Of a DNA stretch of 64,000 bases, positions 12,623 to 24,300 are shown one piece after another. The stretch is from NCBI GenBank assembly GCA_029204225.1, contig CM055094.1:62882442-62946441 (forward strand). The letters are read 5' to 3'. A program made the translations under genes and the position numbers. This stretch comes from Diphasiastrum complanatum. Lineage: Eukaryota; Streptophyta; Lycopodiopsida; Lycopodiales; Lycopodiaceae. Positions within the stretch are counted from its first letter, which is position 1. Each line of letters starts with the position of its first letter. The notes beneath the pieces are model-generated. The model made no database searches. It saw only the letters and a list, made by a program, of their open reading frames with translations, and was not told where the DNA came from.

Positions 12623-13040
12623 TGCTCTCCCTCTCTCTCACTCACGATTCTCACAGTTCATCTCTCTCTCTCACTCACGGTTCTCACGGTTCCCACGGTT
12701 CTCATGGTTCCTCTCTCTCACTCACGGTTCTCACGGTTCCCACGGTTCTCATGGTTCCTCTCTCTCACTCACGGTTCTAACGGTTCCTCTCTCTCTCACT
12801 CACGGTTATCCCTCTCTCTCGCTCACGGTTCTCACGATGCTCTCTCTCTCTCTCTCGGATGCTCCCCTCTCTCTCTCTCACCATGAGAACCGTTGAGAGA
12901 GAGGAACCGTTCCCACGGTTCTCACGGTTCCTCTCTCTCAATGGTTCTCACGGTTCCTCTCTCTCAACGGTGGATGCTATAACATCTCGGATGCTCTCTC
13001 TCTCTCTCGGATGCTCTCCCTCTCTCTCTCTCACTCACGG

Positions 13041-13041
13041 T

Positions 13042-13110
<69 letters not shown>
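13041..13110 (+). repeat. CT microsatellite
   Basis: CT run inside duplication copy two, equivalent to 11841-11919 in copy one. Confidence 0.9.
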
Positions 13111-13113
<3 letters not shown>

Positions 13114-13162
13114 GGCTCTCACGGTTCTTCTCTCTCTCTCACTCACGGTTCTCACGATGCTC

Positions 13163-13194
<32 letters not shown>

Positions 13195-13699
13195 GATCAC
13201 GATTCTAACGATGCTCTCTCTCTCAGATGTTCTCCCTCTCTCATGATTCTCATGGTTCATCCCTCTCAACGGTGAGAACCGTCAGTGAGAGAGAGAGAGG
13301 GAGAGCATCCGAGAGAGAGAGAGAGAGAGCATCGTTGAAGCACTGATACAGATGTTATAGCATCCATCGTTGAGAGAGAGGAGCCGTGAGAACCGTGAGA
13401 GGAACCGTGAGAACCGTTGAGAGAGAAGAACCGTGAGAACCGTGGGAACGGTTCCTCTCTCAACGGCTCTCACGGTCTCGCCTAGGGCTACATTTGGCTT
13501 CATATGGTCTCTCGCTATCTCTCTGTCTCACATTATCTACACATTGCACACTGCTTGAAGAAGCAATCTGAACAATCCATGAAGATTATTGAATAGCAAG
13601 CAAGTTGGCTGGACCGCTCTCTCTCAAATTCTGCTAGATCGCTCTCTCTCAAATTCTCTATGTCTCTCTCTCTCTCTCTTGCTCGCTCGATCTCTCTAG

Positions 13700-13702
<3 letters not shown>

Positions 13703-13787
<85 letters not shown>
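13703..13787 (+). repeat. CT microsatellite
   Basis: CT run just after the end of the second 1.2-kb copy. Confidence 0.92.
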
Positions 13788-13790
<3 letters not shown>

Positions 13791-14098
13791 GGTTCTCACG
13801 GTCCCTGTACGGCGTTAATGCTTTGCCCTAAACTCTAATACTCTCTCTCGGATGCTCTCTCTCATACCGCAAAGGATCCCATTTTGACTGCATACGATCG
13901 CATTTCATCGCAAAGGACCGCAAAGTCAACGATTGCGGTCACATACGAAGCACAATCGCAAAGTCTCACCTGTGCTTTGAACGAAGTGAACGAACCTCAA
14001 CCGCACTGTAAAGTATTGCTTACGGGTCTGAACAAAGTGAACGAACCCCAAACCGCACTACAAGGGTCTCGCCTACGGCTACATACGGTCTGAACGAA

Positions 14099-14281
14099 AG
14101 CATAGGGACCACATTTAGGCCGCATAAGGACCGTCGCGTAAGGACCGCATTTAGGCCGCATAGGAACCACCGCCACCTAGATCGAAAAATCAGCGTCCGT
14201 CGATCCCTATGCGGCCTAAATGCTCCCACGGTCCCTATGCGGCCTAAATGCTCTCACTGTCCCTATGCGACCTAAATGCTC
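14099..14281. repeat. Inverted 27-bp minisatellite
   Basis: Three direct units of TCCCTATGCGGCCTAAATGC (period about 27) occupy 14204-14281. Their reverse complement, GCATTTAGGCCGCAT with CATAGGGACC, occupies 14099-14166. The surrounding 13.87-14.1 kb has further GACCGCA words. No gene. Confidence 0.75.
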
Positions 14282-14372
14282 GCATTTTGACCGCATGGTC
14301 TCTCTCTCTCTCGCTCACGATTCCCACGGTCCCTGTGAGGCCAAAATGCTCTAGGTTAACTGCAAACCGCAT

Positions 14373-14451
<79 letters not shown>
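14373..14451 (+). repeat. CT microsatellite
   Basis: Uninterrupted CT run following AACTGCAAACCGCATGGT, a context repeated before the next array. Confidence 0.92.
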
Positions 14452-14455
<4 letters not shown>

Positions 14456-14711
14456 AGGATTTCGGCCTTACCGTTGGTCGTCACAACTTTGACTCTACGA
14501 TTTGGAAGGTTGCAATTTCTTTCCTTTCAAACTTGGAATCGTTATGAACCGCATGCTGGCCCTTTGCGGTGCGGTTGCAGTTTAGTTGAAATGTGGATGA
14601 GTTGAAATGCAGACTGAATGAAGGAAACTATCTCTCTCTCTCAGTTGGATGCTCGCTCTGTCTCACGATCCCTATGCGGCCTAAATGCTTTGGGTTAACC
14701 GCAAACCGCAT

Positions 14712-14713
<2 letters not shown>

Positions 14714-14784
<71 letters not shown>
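14714..14784 (+). repeat. CT microsatellite
   Basis: CT run in the same flanking context (TTAACCGCAAACCGCATGGT) as the previous one, indicating that array plus flank were duplicated. Confidence 0.92.
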
Positions 14785-14785
<1 letters not shown>

Positions 14786-14819
14786 ATGTCACACCTAATG
14801 TCACACACTAGATCATCGG

Positions 14820-14933
14820 CCACCACCTAGATCGAAAAAATCATCGTCCGTCAACAACATACTGAATTTCCAAATCATCGGCCGCCACCTAGATCGGCCG
14901 TCATTGTCCATCAACAACGGGCACTCTTTACTA

Positions 14934-14934
<1 letters not shown>
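14820..14934 (+). mobile_element. Helitron-like 3' end, degenerate
   Basis: Two copies of CCACCTAGATCG (14824, 14886; another near 14172) precede a weak stem around TCAACAACGGGC and a terminal CTAG (14931-14934) followed by T and a TA array. Confidence 0.35.
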
Positions 14935-14935
<1 letters not shown>

Positions 14936-14988
<53 letters not shown>

Positions 14989-15009
14989 GCGTGCACACAC
15001 ACACACACT
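14936..15009 (+). repeat. TA and CA microsatellites
   Basis: TA run to about 14984, then GTCGCGTG and a CA run (14994-15009). Confidence 0.9.
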
Positions 15010-15017
15010 GCAGTGAC

Positions 15018-15047
15018 CACCCGCCATCGGCGGGCACACTTCACTAG
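15018..15047 (+). mobile_element. Helitron-like 3' end
   Basis: Perfect stem CCCGCC/GGCGGG (15020-15034), ten further bases, then terminal CTAG (15044-15047). The next unit begins at the following base. Confidence 0.6.
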
Positions 15048-15174
15048 TCTATATATACTAAAATAAATTGGGTTTTGGGCATCTCAAGCTGTGACGGGTA
15101 GCATGAGCTGCCCGAACCAAACTCATATTTTTAAAAACGTAGAGCCCGCCCACTTGGGCAGGCAAACGTACTAG
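15048..15174 (+). mobile_element. Mini-Helitron-like unit, 127 bp
   Basis: Begins TCTATATATACTAAAATAAA, a typical Helitron 5' start, and ends with a stem (GCCCGCCC and GGGCAGGC, one mismatch), a ten-base spacer and CTAG (15171-15174). It abuts the previous 3' end without spacer, as in head-to-tail Helitron arrays. It has no coding capacity. Confidence 0.6.
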
Positions 15175-15379
15175 TATAGTATAAAACTATTTTAGAGAGA
15201 GAATGTGTGAGGTGCTATAAAAAATGTCATGCTTTTTTCGGCAAAAATGTCACTCATTTGCAAAAGGAAAAGGTAAATAGGTTTTAAAAAAACGATAAAA
15301 AAAACACAGCCTCCAAAAGTATATAAACACTTTTGTGGGTAAGTGCCCATTGCCCGTCATTGACGGGCACAAGCAACTA

Positions 15380-15380
<1 letters not shown>
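15175..15380 (+). mobile_element. Helitron-like unit, 206 bp
   Basis: TATAGTATAAAACTATTTTA at the left; the perfect palindrome TGCCCGTCATTGACGGGCA, then CAAGCAACTAG, at the right (CTAG 15377-15380). A TA array follows to about 15423. Same family as 10492-10777. Confidence 0.6.

Positions 15381-15423
<43 letters not shown>
15381..15423 (+). repeat. TA microsatellite
   Basis: TA run between the 3' end of one Helitron-like unit and the 5' end of the next. Confidence 0.93.
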
Positions 15424-15425
<2 letters not shown>

Positions 15426-15600
15426 TATAATACTATTTTAGAGAGAGAATGTGTGTTTGCCGTAAGAAATGCCCGAAAACAATGTCACCCATTTGCGAAA
15501 GGAAAGGCTAATATGTTCCCACTATTTGGAAAAAAGTTTAGTCGACCAATACGCGCTAGACATGGACATGGTATACATACCACCGGTGAGTATGTGCACG

Positions 15601-15790
15601 ACATGTGTCATGCCACATCAACACATCAAAACACATGGTGCATGACACGTGTTCAAAATTTTTCTAGCCAACATGACACTTGGCCTGCACCGCAGGACAT
15701 GTGTCATGCCACATCAACATGTCGAAACACATGTTGCGCGACATGTGTTCGAAAGTTTTTTAGCCAAACTGACACGTGGCTTGCCACATG
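15601..15790 (+). repeat. Tandem 96-bp repeat
   Basis: Two copies (15601-15696, 15697-15790) share ACATGTGTCATGCCACATCA and AAACACATG. They are dense in CACGTG-like and ACATGT words. Confidence 0.8.
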
Positions 15791-15795
15791 ACACG

Positions 15796-15799
<4 letters not shown>

Positions 15800-15859
<60 letters not shown>

Positions 15860-16119
15860 GCTCGCTCCTCGCCCTCCCTGGCTCTCCTCTGCACCGGCCT
15901 CCCTCGCTGCTATTGCTGCCACTCCTCGTTGTTGCCTCGCTCGTTGCTGCCGCCTTTCCTCTACGCTCTCTCCTCTCTCTCCGCTGGAGCTACTCTCCTC
16001 TCGCTGCCTGTCCTCGCTCGCTTCTACCTTTCCTCTCCTATCTCTCCGCTGGGGCCTGCTCTCCTCTCGTTGCCCCGCCCTCGCTCGCTGTTGCCTCTCC
16101 TCCCTTCTAGCTCCTGGGG

Positions 16120-16163
<44 letters not shown>
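15800..16163 (+). repeat. CT arrays and CT-rich filler
   Basis: Pure CT at 15800-15856 and 16122-16162, with C/T-biased but non-repetitive sequence between them. Confidence 0.85.
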
Positions 16164-16167
<4 letters not shown>

Positions 16168-16457
16168 GTTCTCTCTCTCCCTCATTCATTCTGTGTTTGT
16201 TTTGTTTGTTCTCTCTCTCTCCCTCATTCATTTTGTGTTTGTTCTCTGTCTATTAACTGTGCATGAATTTTCCTTGCAAAATTAGCTTCCCTACGATCTG
16301 CTATATGCTTCAATTCAGCATGTTTGTGCGAGCGTATGATTTTTAGAAATAAATACGTTTTAAAATAATGGTAAAAAAAAACACACCCTCCAAAAATGTA
16401 TACACACTTTTTGTGGGTAAGTGCCCATTGCCCGTCATCGACGGGCACAAGCAACTA

Positions 16458-16462
<5 letters not shown>

Positions 16463-16494
<32 letters not shown>
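16463..16494 (+). repeat. TG microsatellite
   Basis: TG run directly after a Helitron-like CTAG end. Confidence 0.93.
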
Positions 16495-16497
<3 letters not shown>

Positions 16498-16966
16498 CAT
16501 AGTTGCACTGCACGTTTCGAAACGTGTTCTGAACGAGTTCTGGGAATTTGCCCGGAACGTTGTTCAAGAACTCTCTTTTTTGGCAACATATTATTCAAAT
16601 TTCAAAACACTTTATGGGGGCTTTGATAACTTAAACACTACAAGGACCCTATTTTTGTCAAATAATATTGTTTTGATTGTTTTTAATAGTTGGAAAACAT
16701 TTTAAAACTCAGATTTTCTTTTTATTTTTATAGCCAGAAAGACAGCTTCAAGTAATCAATATATTGTTAATATAATACAGAATATGTCTATAATATATAT
16801 TTATTTGAAAAAAAACAAAAAAAACAAAAAAACAATGCGTTCCACTCTCCGAAAAGCTCCCGTTCCGAAACGAGCGTTCCGGAACGAGGGGGGTGCACCA
16901 GAACGCATTCCAAATTCCAATGCATCACTGATGTATGTAAATATATATATGGAGAGAGAGCGAGAG

Positions 16967-17025
<59 letters not shown>

Positions 17026-17222
17026 CTTGACAAAAGAATTATCATTAATAAGAGAAAAAAATCAATGATGGCAAGCATACAAGGTATCTACGCCTTTCCC
17101 ATCATCAAGAACGTAGAATTTCAAATTTAAGCACTGCAAAATTTTCCTGATCTTTGCAAGTAGTCCACCAGCTGCTACTCTTCATATTATAAGAGAGACA
17201 AGTACTCTTGTTGAGCCCTCCA
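16495..17222. other. 3' flank and 3' UTR of the host gene
   Basis: Nearest the stop codon this should be the 3' UTR of the minus-strand host gene. A GA array (16972-17022; CT on the transcript strand) limits it. No clear AATAAA is visible on the minus strand. Near 16498 the sequence CATAGTTGCA matches the first ten bases of the hAT terminal repeat at 17593, but I find no partner end. Confidence 0.45.
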
Positions 17223-20200
17223 TTAAACAAAATTTAGAGCCGACTCTAGTCTAGATGCTACATGTGCTGTGACCACTTGAGAAGCTAATGATTGAATCTG
17301 TTTTTTAGCATCTGCAAAAGACAAACGAGCATTGATATGGTCCAGCTATAATCAACCAACACAAACTGGAAATGCAGTAATTCCTAAAAGCAGATGAACT
17401 GAAAAGCTCCATTTTAGTAAATTTTACCAAGAAAAGATGCCTAGTTCACAATTATAAATGCACAAAACTATGTCACCTCTAGACAACTCCATTTTTACCT
17501 CAGTCTGGCAAACTTTTCTAGCAAAACAACAATATGACCTAACTCTAAATGGATAAGACTATTATGGCAGGTGAAATTTCCAAGGTTTGAGCCATAGTTG
17601 CAGCGAATCGCGATTCGCCATCGCGATTCGCTGCAGTGAATCGTGGACAGAATCGTTAAAAAAAAAAAAAAAACCCGATTTTCGGCCTCCTCCTCGCGCA
17701 CAGAACCGCGCCAACAGTGGAGGAGGCAAATTTCTTTTCTGAGAGCTGTGGGCGTCCAATCTTCGCAAGTGAATACTTGGCAGGCATCTACTCGACGATA
17801 CGGAGTTGGTGTGCGCGGTGCCGGGTGGGTCTAAGCTTCGTGGAGAGCGAAACGACCAGATTTCGATATTTGGTAAGTGTAGGCTTGATTTTTTGCAATT
17901 GTTGACATTGAGCTGTAGGCAACCAAATCGAGCGTAGTTTGGCTCTAGACCACCTTTCTTCACGCCCACAGTGATTTTTACAGCATCAGTTTCAGCCGTC
18001 ACGACACGCCTAGCGAGATTTGAACACCACATTCCAAATGCTTGTGTATTTTGGCCATTTCCACAGAATGGCTTGTTGGAAACCGAGTGAGATGATGTCT
18101 GAGCCTAGAATGCATTTCCACATGCTTGCACAGACTCCTATGACCTCCGTTCCGCCCGTCTACGTCTGTATCACAAATTTCAATTTTCATGCGCGGTTTA
18201 GGCCCACACTGCACTCCTTTATGCCTGCACGGACTCCGACACTAACGTCAGTCGCCTGTTATCCCTCATACAGAAATTATTCTATCCCACGCCCTAATCT
18301 CATGTTCTTCTTTGGCACTTGATATAATGTGTGAACTGGAATCGTTCTGATGTATGCTCTGGTATTTTGAGCTCTATTTGAGCTCGGTAATGTTGTTCAA
18401 TGCAATGTATTTTTTTTTCTGCTGAACGTTTGCCTGATTATTTGTTGTTTGCAGGTTTAGGGTCGTGTTGATACGATGTCAGTGCGGGACCGAGGCCTTT
18501 GGGCCGAGGTTGAGCTTACCGACGGGGATGTGGGCACACACCATGGCCCAGGCACCCGCAGATGGAGATGCTTGCATTGCGGTGGTCACTTCACGGGATC
18601 ACTCACCAGGGTTAGGGCTCACTTGTTGCGGGTCAGAGGGCCAAATGGGCGGACATTGGGCATATCTGATTGCCCCAGGATTTCTGATGAGGATCTGCAG
18701 AGGTTGTCTACCATGTACGGGCCCGGTACTGCATCACAGGGTTCTAGACAGGGACAGGCAGCAGGAGCAGCTACAGGTAGGCATGCAGGAGGGCTCACAG
18801 GCAGACAGGCAGGGCCTACCATGGATATTGGGCCCAGTACATCACGGGCAGGGCATGGTATAGATGCAGGGCGTAGTACATCATGGGTTGGGCATGGTAC
18901 AGGTGCAGGGCCCAGTACATCACGTGCAAAGCATGGTACAGCTGCAGGGCCCAGTACAGCACGGGCAGAGCATGGTTCAGGTGCAAGGCCCAGTACAGCA
19001 CCTTCAGTTCCATCCGCAGTAGCAGCAGGACCATCAGATGAGCATGTTGGTTCAGCAACAGCGGGTGCTTCTCGACCCTCCTCCTCGGCAGCAGATGCAC
19101 CACATGCTTCGGCAGATGTTGCCAGAGAGAGTGACACACCCACAGATCAGCCATCCGTTGGGCATGCTAGACCACGAGCACCATATACACAGCAGAGAGG
19201 GGTTAGGCCCAGGCAGCAGATTGGTGCTAGAGCGATTGGTGGTGGTGAAGGATGCATTGCGGCGGATGGTTTCCAGCGTGGCCTTCCGGGACTTTACAGA
19301 CCTCCCCCATTCGGCATTTTTCTAGTCCACTATGTACGGCGACGAGTTCTGGAGAGCTGCTGAGGAGATTAGTGGGATCCTACTACCCATTTACAGAGTG
19401 TTGCGTCTGGTAGACCGTGAGGGGTGCACCCTCGGTCTCATTTACGAGTTCATGGAGCGCATCGGCGAGGGGATTCTGTTGTCAGCCTTGGACGAGCATA
19501 GGTATGACTCTTCAGTGTCTAGTTTTTTGTTTCTCACTCGAGTCTGATGCGTTTCTTTTATGCTATGGTTTAGTGATTGTTGTAATTTGTCTGCTGCAGG
19601 AGGCGCGAGATCTCACGCATCTGGGAGGCCAAATGGGACTACTTCCACCGACCCATCCACGCCGTAGCCCACATGTTGCACCCCTTGTGGCGCTTTACGC
19701 GAGAGAGGGACGATCCGGAGCTGCATTGGGGATGGGTGGAGTACACGGAGCGCGTATGGCCCGGACCAGGTACGTGTGAGAAATCGCTTGGTAGCAATGT
19801 TACTGCAGTATTGTACTCATTGGTAGTGTCTGAATTTGAGGGGTCCTACATGTGCCATGTTTTTCCTTTTGCCAATAGGTCCGATGCTGGCCAACATTGC
19901 AAGCCAGCTGCTCGCATTTGAGCGCTTCCAGTTTCCTTTCAATGGAGAGCAGAGTCGGCGGAGGGAGGATCAGCTGAGGCCCGTTACATGGTGGTGCATC
20001 CACGGGCGCAGCACAGGTGACCTGAGGCGATTGGCTGAGAGAGTCCTTGCACATGACTGTTCTGCAGGAGCTTGTGAGCGAAATTGGAGCACCTGGGCCT
20101 TGTATCACACGCAGAAGAGGAACAGGTTGTCCATCGAGCAGTGTAGGCGGTTGGTGTTTGTGAACACCAACGGCCGTATGCTGAGGCGCACACGAGGAGA

Positions 20201-21278
20201 GGGTCAGATGCTCGAGGTGAGTCACATCATCACCCCTTTTTTCTTGGTATGCTTTGATGAATTGATTTGTTTTCAAAATATGCAGTGAGTTGCACAATAC
20301 CTGCCTAACAACAGTGTATTGTTTTTGGTTGCAGGTGGACCCCGACACTTGCTTGGTGGATTCGATAGCTGCTGCTCCTCGAGCACCACCCACACAGGAG
20401 GAGATGGATGATGAGATCCATAGAGAGCTCTACAGACAGGCACAAGCTGACGCACGGGCTTTACGACGGCAGAGGAGGACAGAGAGGCAGAGGGAGAGGG
20501 CTGAGGAGGGAGATGACGAGGTCTCGGAGGGTGGAGAGATGCTCGGGGCAGACTATGTGGAGGAGGAGGAGTGGGTTGAGGGAGATACAGAGGAGGACGA
20601 GGAGATGTGGGCGGAGGCACAGGGGGATGACCTGGCTGACCTGCTGGTGGACCCTGATGCAGAGACAGAGGAGGAGCCAACCATTCCTGCACGTAGGCCT
20701 AGGGGGAGACCTAGAGGTTCTAGGAGGGGGGGGCTAAGTACTCTTTTTGTAGACAGGAGTGGAGCATCACAGGCAGTCGTCGGCCAGGCATCATCGCAGT
20801 GGGTAGGGCCATCCCAGGGCGTAGGGTTATGGCCACCTGACACACAGGCACGACGGAGTAGACAGGGCTGGGGGCAACCAGATGGGGGCCAGAGGAGGGG
20901 AGAGAGGCAGAGGCAGAGGCAGAGGTAGAGGCAGGGAAAGGGGGGTGGTCCATAGTCAGGGCACGCCGCAGGGATCTAGAGCACGCAGCAGAACCAGGGC
21001 CACACCACGACATATGGCTCCCTCCAGTTCCGATTCATCTGCGGACCCATGGGATCTACAGTCCACAGATTCGGATGATTTATCCTACCATGACTCTGAC
21101 GAGCCTTAGTTATATAGTTTTCATTACGTTCATGGAACATCATTGTACCCCTTTTTGGTGCCATGTGGCCCGATATTATATATTATGATGATCCTATTCA
21201 CAGCATTGTCGTGATTCAGTATTGTTCTTTGTGGTTTTAGTTCAGTAACTTCGGTTTTATGGTTTATGATTTATGGTT

Positions 21279-21335
<57 letters not shown>

Positions 21336-24300
21336 GGTTGTTTTGTCAAAAATTGTTTCATTTAAGGCTAAAGTTCAGAATGATTCAGCTAGGTTTTTGT
21401 TCAGCATGGTTTTAGTTCCGTTTGTTGTGAATCATGATCAGAGAGAGATAGAGAGAGGCAGAGAAAGGGAGATTCCTGCTATGTTCACTGGGAATGTCCC
21501 AATGTGTTCTCTTTTTTTATATGGGATGCAGCTTTAGCATAAAGGGACCATCCTGCACCTGAAACAGTCGGCAAACTACACAATCATACTCCCCTTGATC
21601 AGAGCTTTCATCTGATACCCATATTGCACAAAAAAAATTCAAAAAAAAAAAAAAATTCGATTCTACACGATTCTGGGAAAATCGCGAATCGGGATCGCGA
21701 TTTTGATCGCGATTCACGAATCGCGCTGCAACTATGGTTTGAGCATTCAACTGAGCAAACAACACTCAGAATTAAACATGCAAACAACACTGAGCAGCCA
21801 ATGTGCTAAAATGAGCTTCAGCGTAAAGCATCAGGCTCAAAGCTAATTTCTTGATGTCTCAACATAGACACTTTCTTCTCTTCTATCGATATGAGACTTT
21901 TCAGCATCCGAAATGAAAATACAGCATACTATTCCCATTGATGCCAGGTCACATAACTGCTCCATTTTCTGATCGACAAGGTATGGTGCACATGAATACT
22001 GTAGCTAGATTACTAACAGACATATCAAACTTACTATACCCAATCAAAATCCTTTGTGCAGTAACTACCAAGTTAGATGTTGAAAGTGATCTTATGGCCT
22101 TTCTGTGAACTTTTCTTGATGTAGATACAATTATCCTTGTAGTGCAAACACCTCACATGTTACCATCATCAAAATGGGTCACTAGACATGGAATAAGAAA
22201 GAGGAAGTCATGAGTTTGTAGCACTTACTAAAGAGTCCCTTCACATGGAATACGAAAGAGGAAGTGTATATTGGACGTATATACAGATGCTAAGTCTAGG
22301 ATGGTACCACATAACATAAGAAGCATGGAATCTTCAACTTTATGTAGTTCACCAACATATTCTTATACCATCAAATCCACACATAACAGCACAAACTGAA
22401 TGATACCTCACACGAAGAAATGCAGGTTACGTGCACAAACACATGTCCACATTAGCTTTCAGACATTTTGAACACTTCTAACACTTTCAGGAAACCACCT
22501 ACCTGTTACACGTAAATGTTTCAAACGAATCAAACAAAAATTCTACCAGAAGAATCAAGTAAACCTTGTATGTTTGTAATGCTCCATCAGGAAGAACCTG
22601 TTAAAGGTAGATGCATCTGAAATATTGCTTAATGACCCTAGCAATTAACTCCCGTGCATAATTTCAAACAGTGTCATACATTGAATGGAAATATAGTCAA
22701 GAAGGTGAATGTGAACTCCAGAGGCTGCAACACAATCTAAATATCAGAAAAGTGCATCATTGGCTTCAATCATCAGAAAATGGACAGAGTAGTTTATGGG
22801 GATTGTCTCATAGATGCCTTTACATTTCAAAACCCATCTAGTGATTGGAGTGATCAGGAACCATTTGGGAACCATATGGACACAAATAATGATTGGAGTG
22901 ATCAGGAACCATATGGACACAAATCACCAGAGGATGCAAATTAAGACTTCAATCAAGACTCCAGTGAAAAGAAGTAGCTTGGGTGGTAGAAGAAGGAAAA
23001 TCTAATATCAACTGCAAAAGTCAATCAACAGGAGATATTGATGCTACATTGAGCATAATACCCTAAAACAACAAAACAGACATCAACCTTTAACTTTATG
23101 GATCATTCACATATATAGCTTCAACCATCAACCCCCCCACCATAATAGCATGGACTGCCCATAACCCTGTCCCTGCTCACATAATTAGATTCAGGGCCTC
23201 AAGTATGTGCATCCACACTACATTAGCTAACATACGTCCACACAAAGACCAGTAGCCATAGTTTCTATCGTTTTCCTGGAGCAAAGGGCTGACTCGGCCA
23301 TGATGAGCTGCACTAGAGTCTAGCACAAAAGAAAAATGATCCTCATAGCTTTGTGAGCACAAAGCACAGCATACGAGTTACGAGTAGAAGTCGAGCATAT
23401 ACCTAAAAGTCTCTAAAAATGCATCATCCAAGGCTGAAAAGGAAACTTTTCCTTACAGGCCTTTCATGATCCTTTTTGGAGCAACAGATTGGAGTGAAAA
23501 GACTGTTATACACACATTTTTAGTGAGCAGAAACATAACTAGGGCAAAAACCAGGGTTAAGACTGTGAAACATTAACAAAGGCATGCCATATCAGAAGCT
23601 GGACATCATACTGAGAAGGCCATGAACCTTCAATGTTTTGTTATCTTTCCATAAAAAATGCACAAGGCCAAACAAAATCTTGATGGAAACGAGGACTGAT
23701 CAACAACACAGAAATGTCGAATAAAACATTCTATAGATAGAACTGAAGCAGAACTCGAACCATACATTGAGCGTAAGCTGTTCTCAAATTACCTCGTCTG
23801 CACTTCGTGAAACCGATGATGTTGGCAGCACTCAGACTCAAGCAAAGCGCCACAATAAGCAAGTAGTCAAAATTGAATTTGATCACAGCAACTATCCCAA
23901 GTGCTAACCAGGCAACAGGCTGTTTCACATCAAGGAGATATCAGTCACGTTGATTCAATGTCACTGCAATTTCTCAAGTCAACCAAAGAATTGCTTCCTT
24001 CAGAAGTAGAGATTTCCATACAACAAAAGGAAAATCAGGAAACGTTCAATGGATGCACTCCTTATAGCCGAATGGTTTCATAGAACAGAAGTCATTCCCG
24101 ATAAATTAAGCTAAAGGAAAACAAATATTCCTAACCTCTAAATCATCCAGAAGTGGTCAAAATTTTGCTGACGTAACCAGCCATCATCAGGATGGCTAAT
24201 CAAAAGTTTGCTTGAAAACAGTGATTAGCATTTTGAAGGAAACATGTTACAAATTTTTGAGATTACTTGCATCTTTGACACTCAGTAATAAAGCCTGAAA

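Larger units (their letters stand above)
15424..16458 (+). mobile_element. Helitron-like unit with filler, about 1.03 kb
   Basis: Left end like the neighbouring units (ACTATTTTAGAGAGAGAATG), right end with the CCCGTCATCGACGGG palindrome and CTAG at 16455-16458. The interior holds a 96-bp tandem repeat and CT-rich DNA; the open frames inside are low-complexity and not credible genes. Confidence 0.5.
17593..21736 (+). mobile_element. hAT-1, complete hAT transposon, 4144 bp
   Basis: The 13-bp terminal inverted repeats CATAGTTGCAGCG (17593-17605) and CGCTGCAACTATG (21724-21736) are perfect. The identical 8-bp target duplication GTTTGAGC flanks them (17585-17592, 21737-21744), the hallmark length for hAT. 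Subterminal regions carry palindromic GCGAATCGCGATTCGC words. The interior encodes a spliced transposase relative on the plus strand, antisense to the host gene, and an A-rich run lies inside each end. Confidence 0.95.
17312..23792 (-). other. Host gene intron 5, 6481 bp
   Basis: Donor GTAATT follows CAGACGAG at 23793; acceptor TTTTGCAG precedes exon 6 at 17311. A hAT element fills 17593-21736, so the intron was about 2.3 kb before that insertion. Confidence 0.85.

Noticed and set aside
17562-18032. 156-codon minus-strand open frame at the left end of hAT-1
   Set aside because: It spans the transposon terminus and poly-A run and has no family resemblance; overlapping plus-strand frames are equally open.
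19800-20692. Long minus-strand open frames opposite the transposase exons
   Set aside because: They are shadows of GC-rich plus-strand exons, which carry clear hAT motifs.
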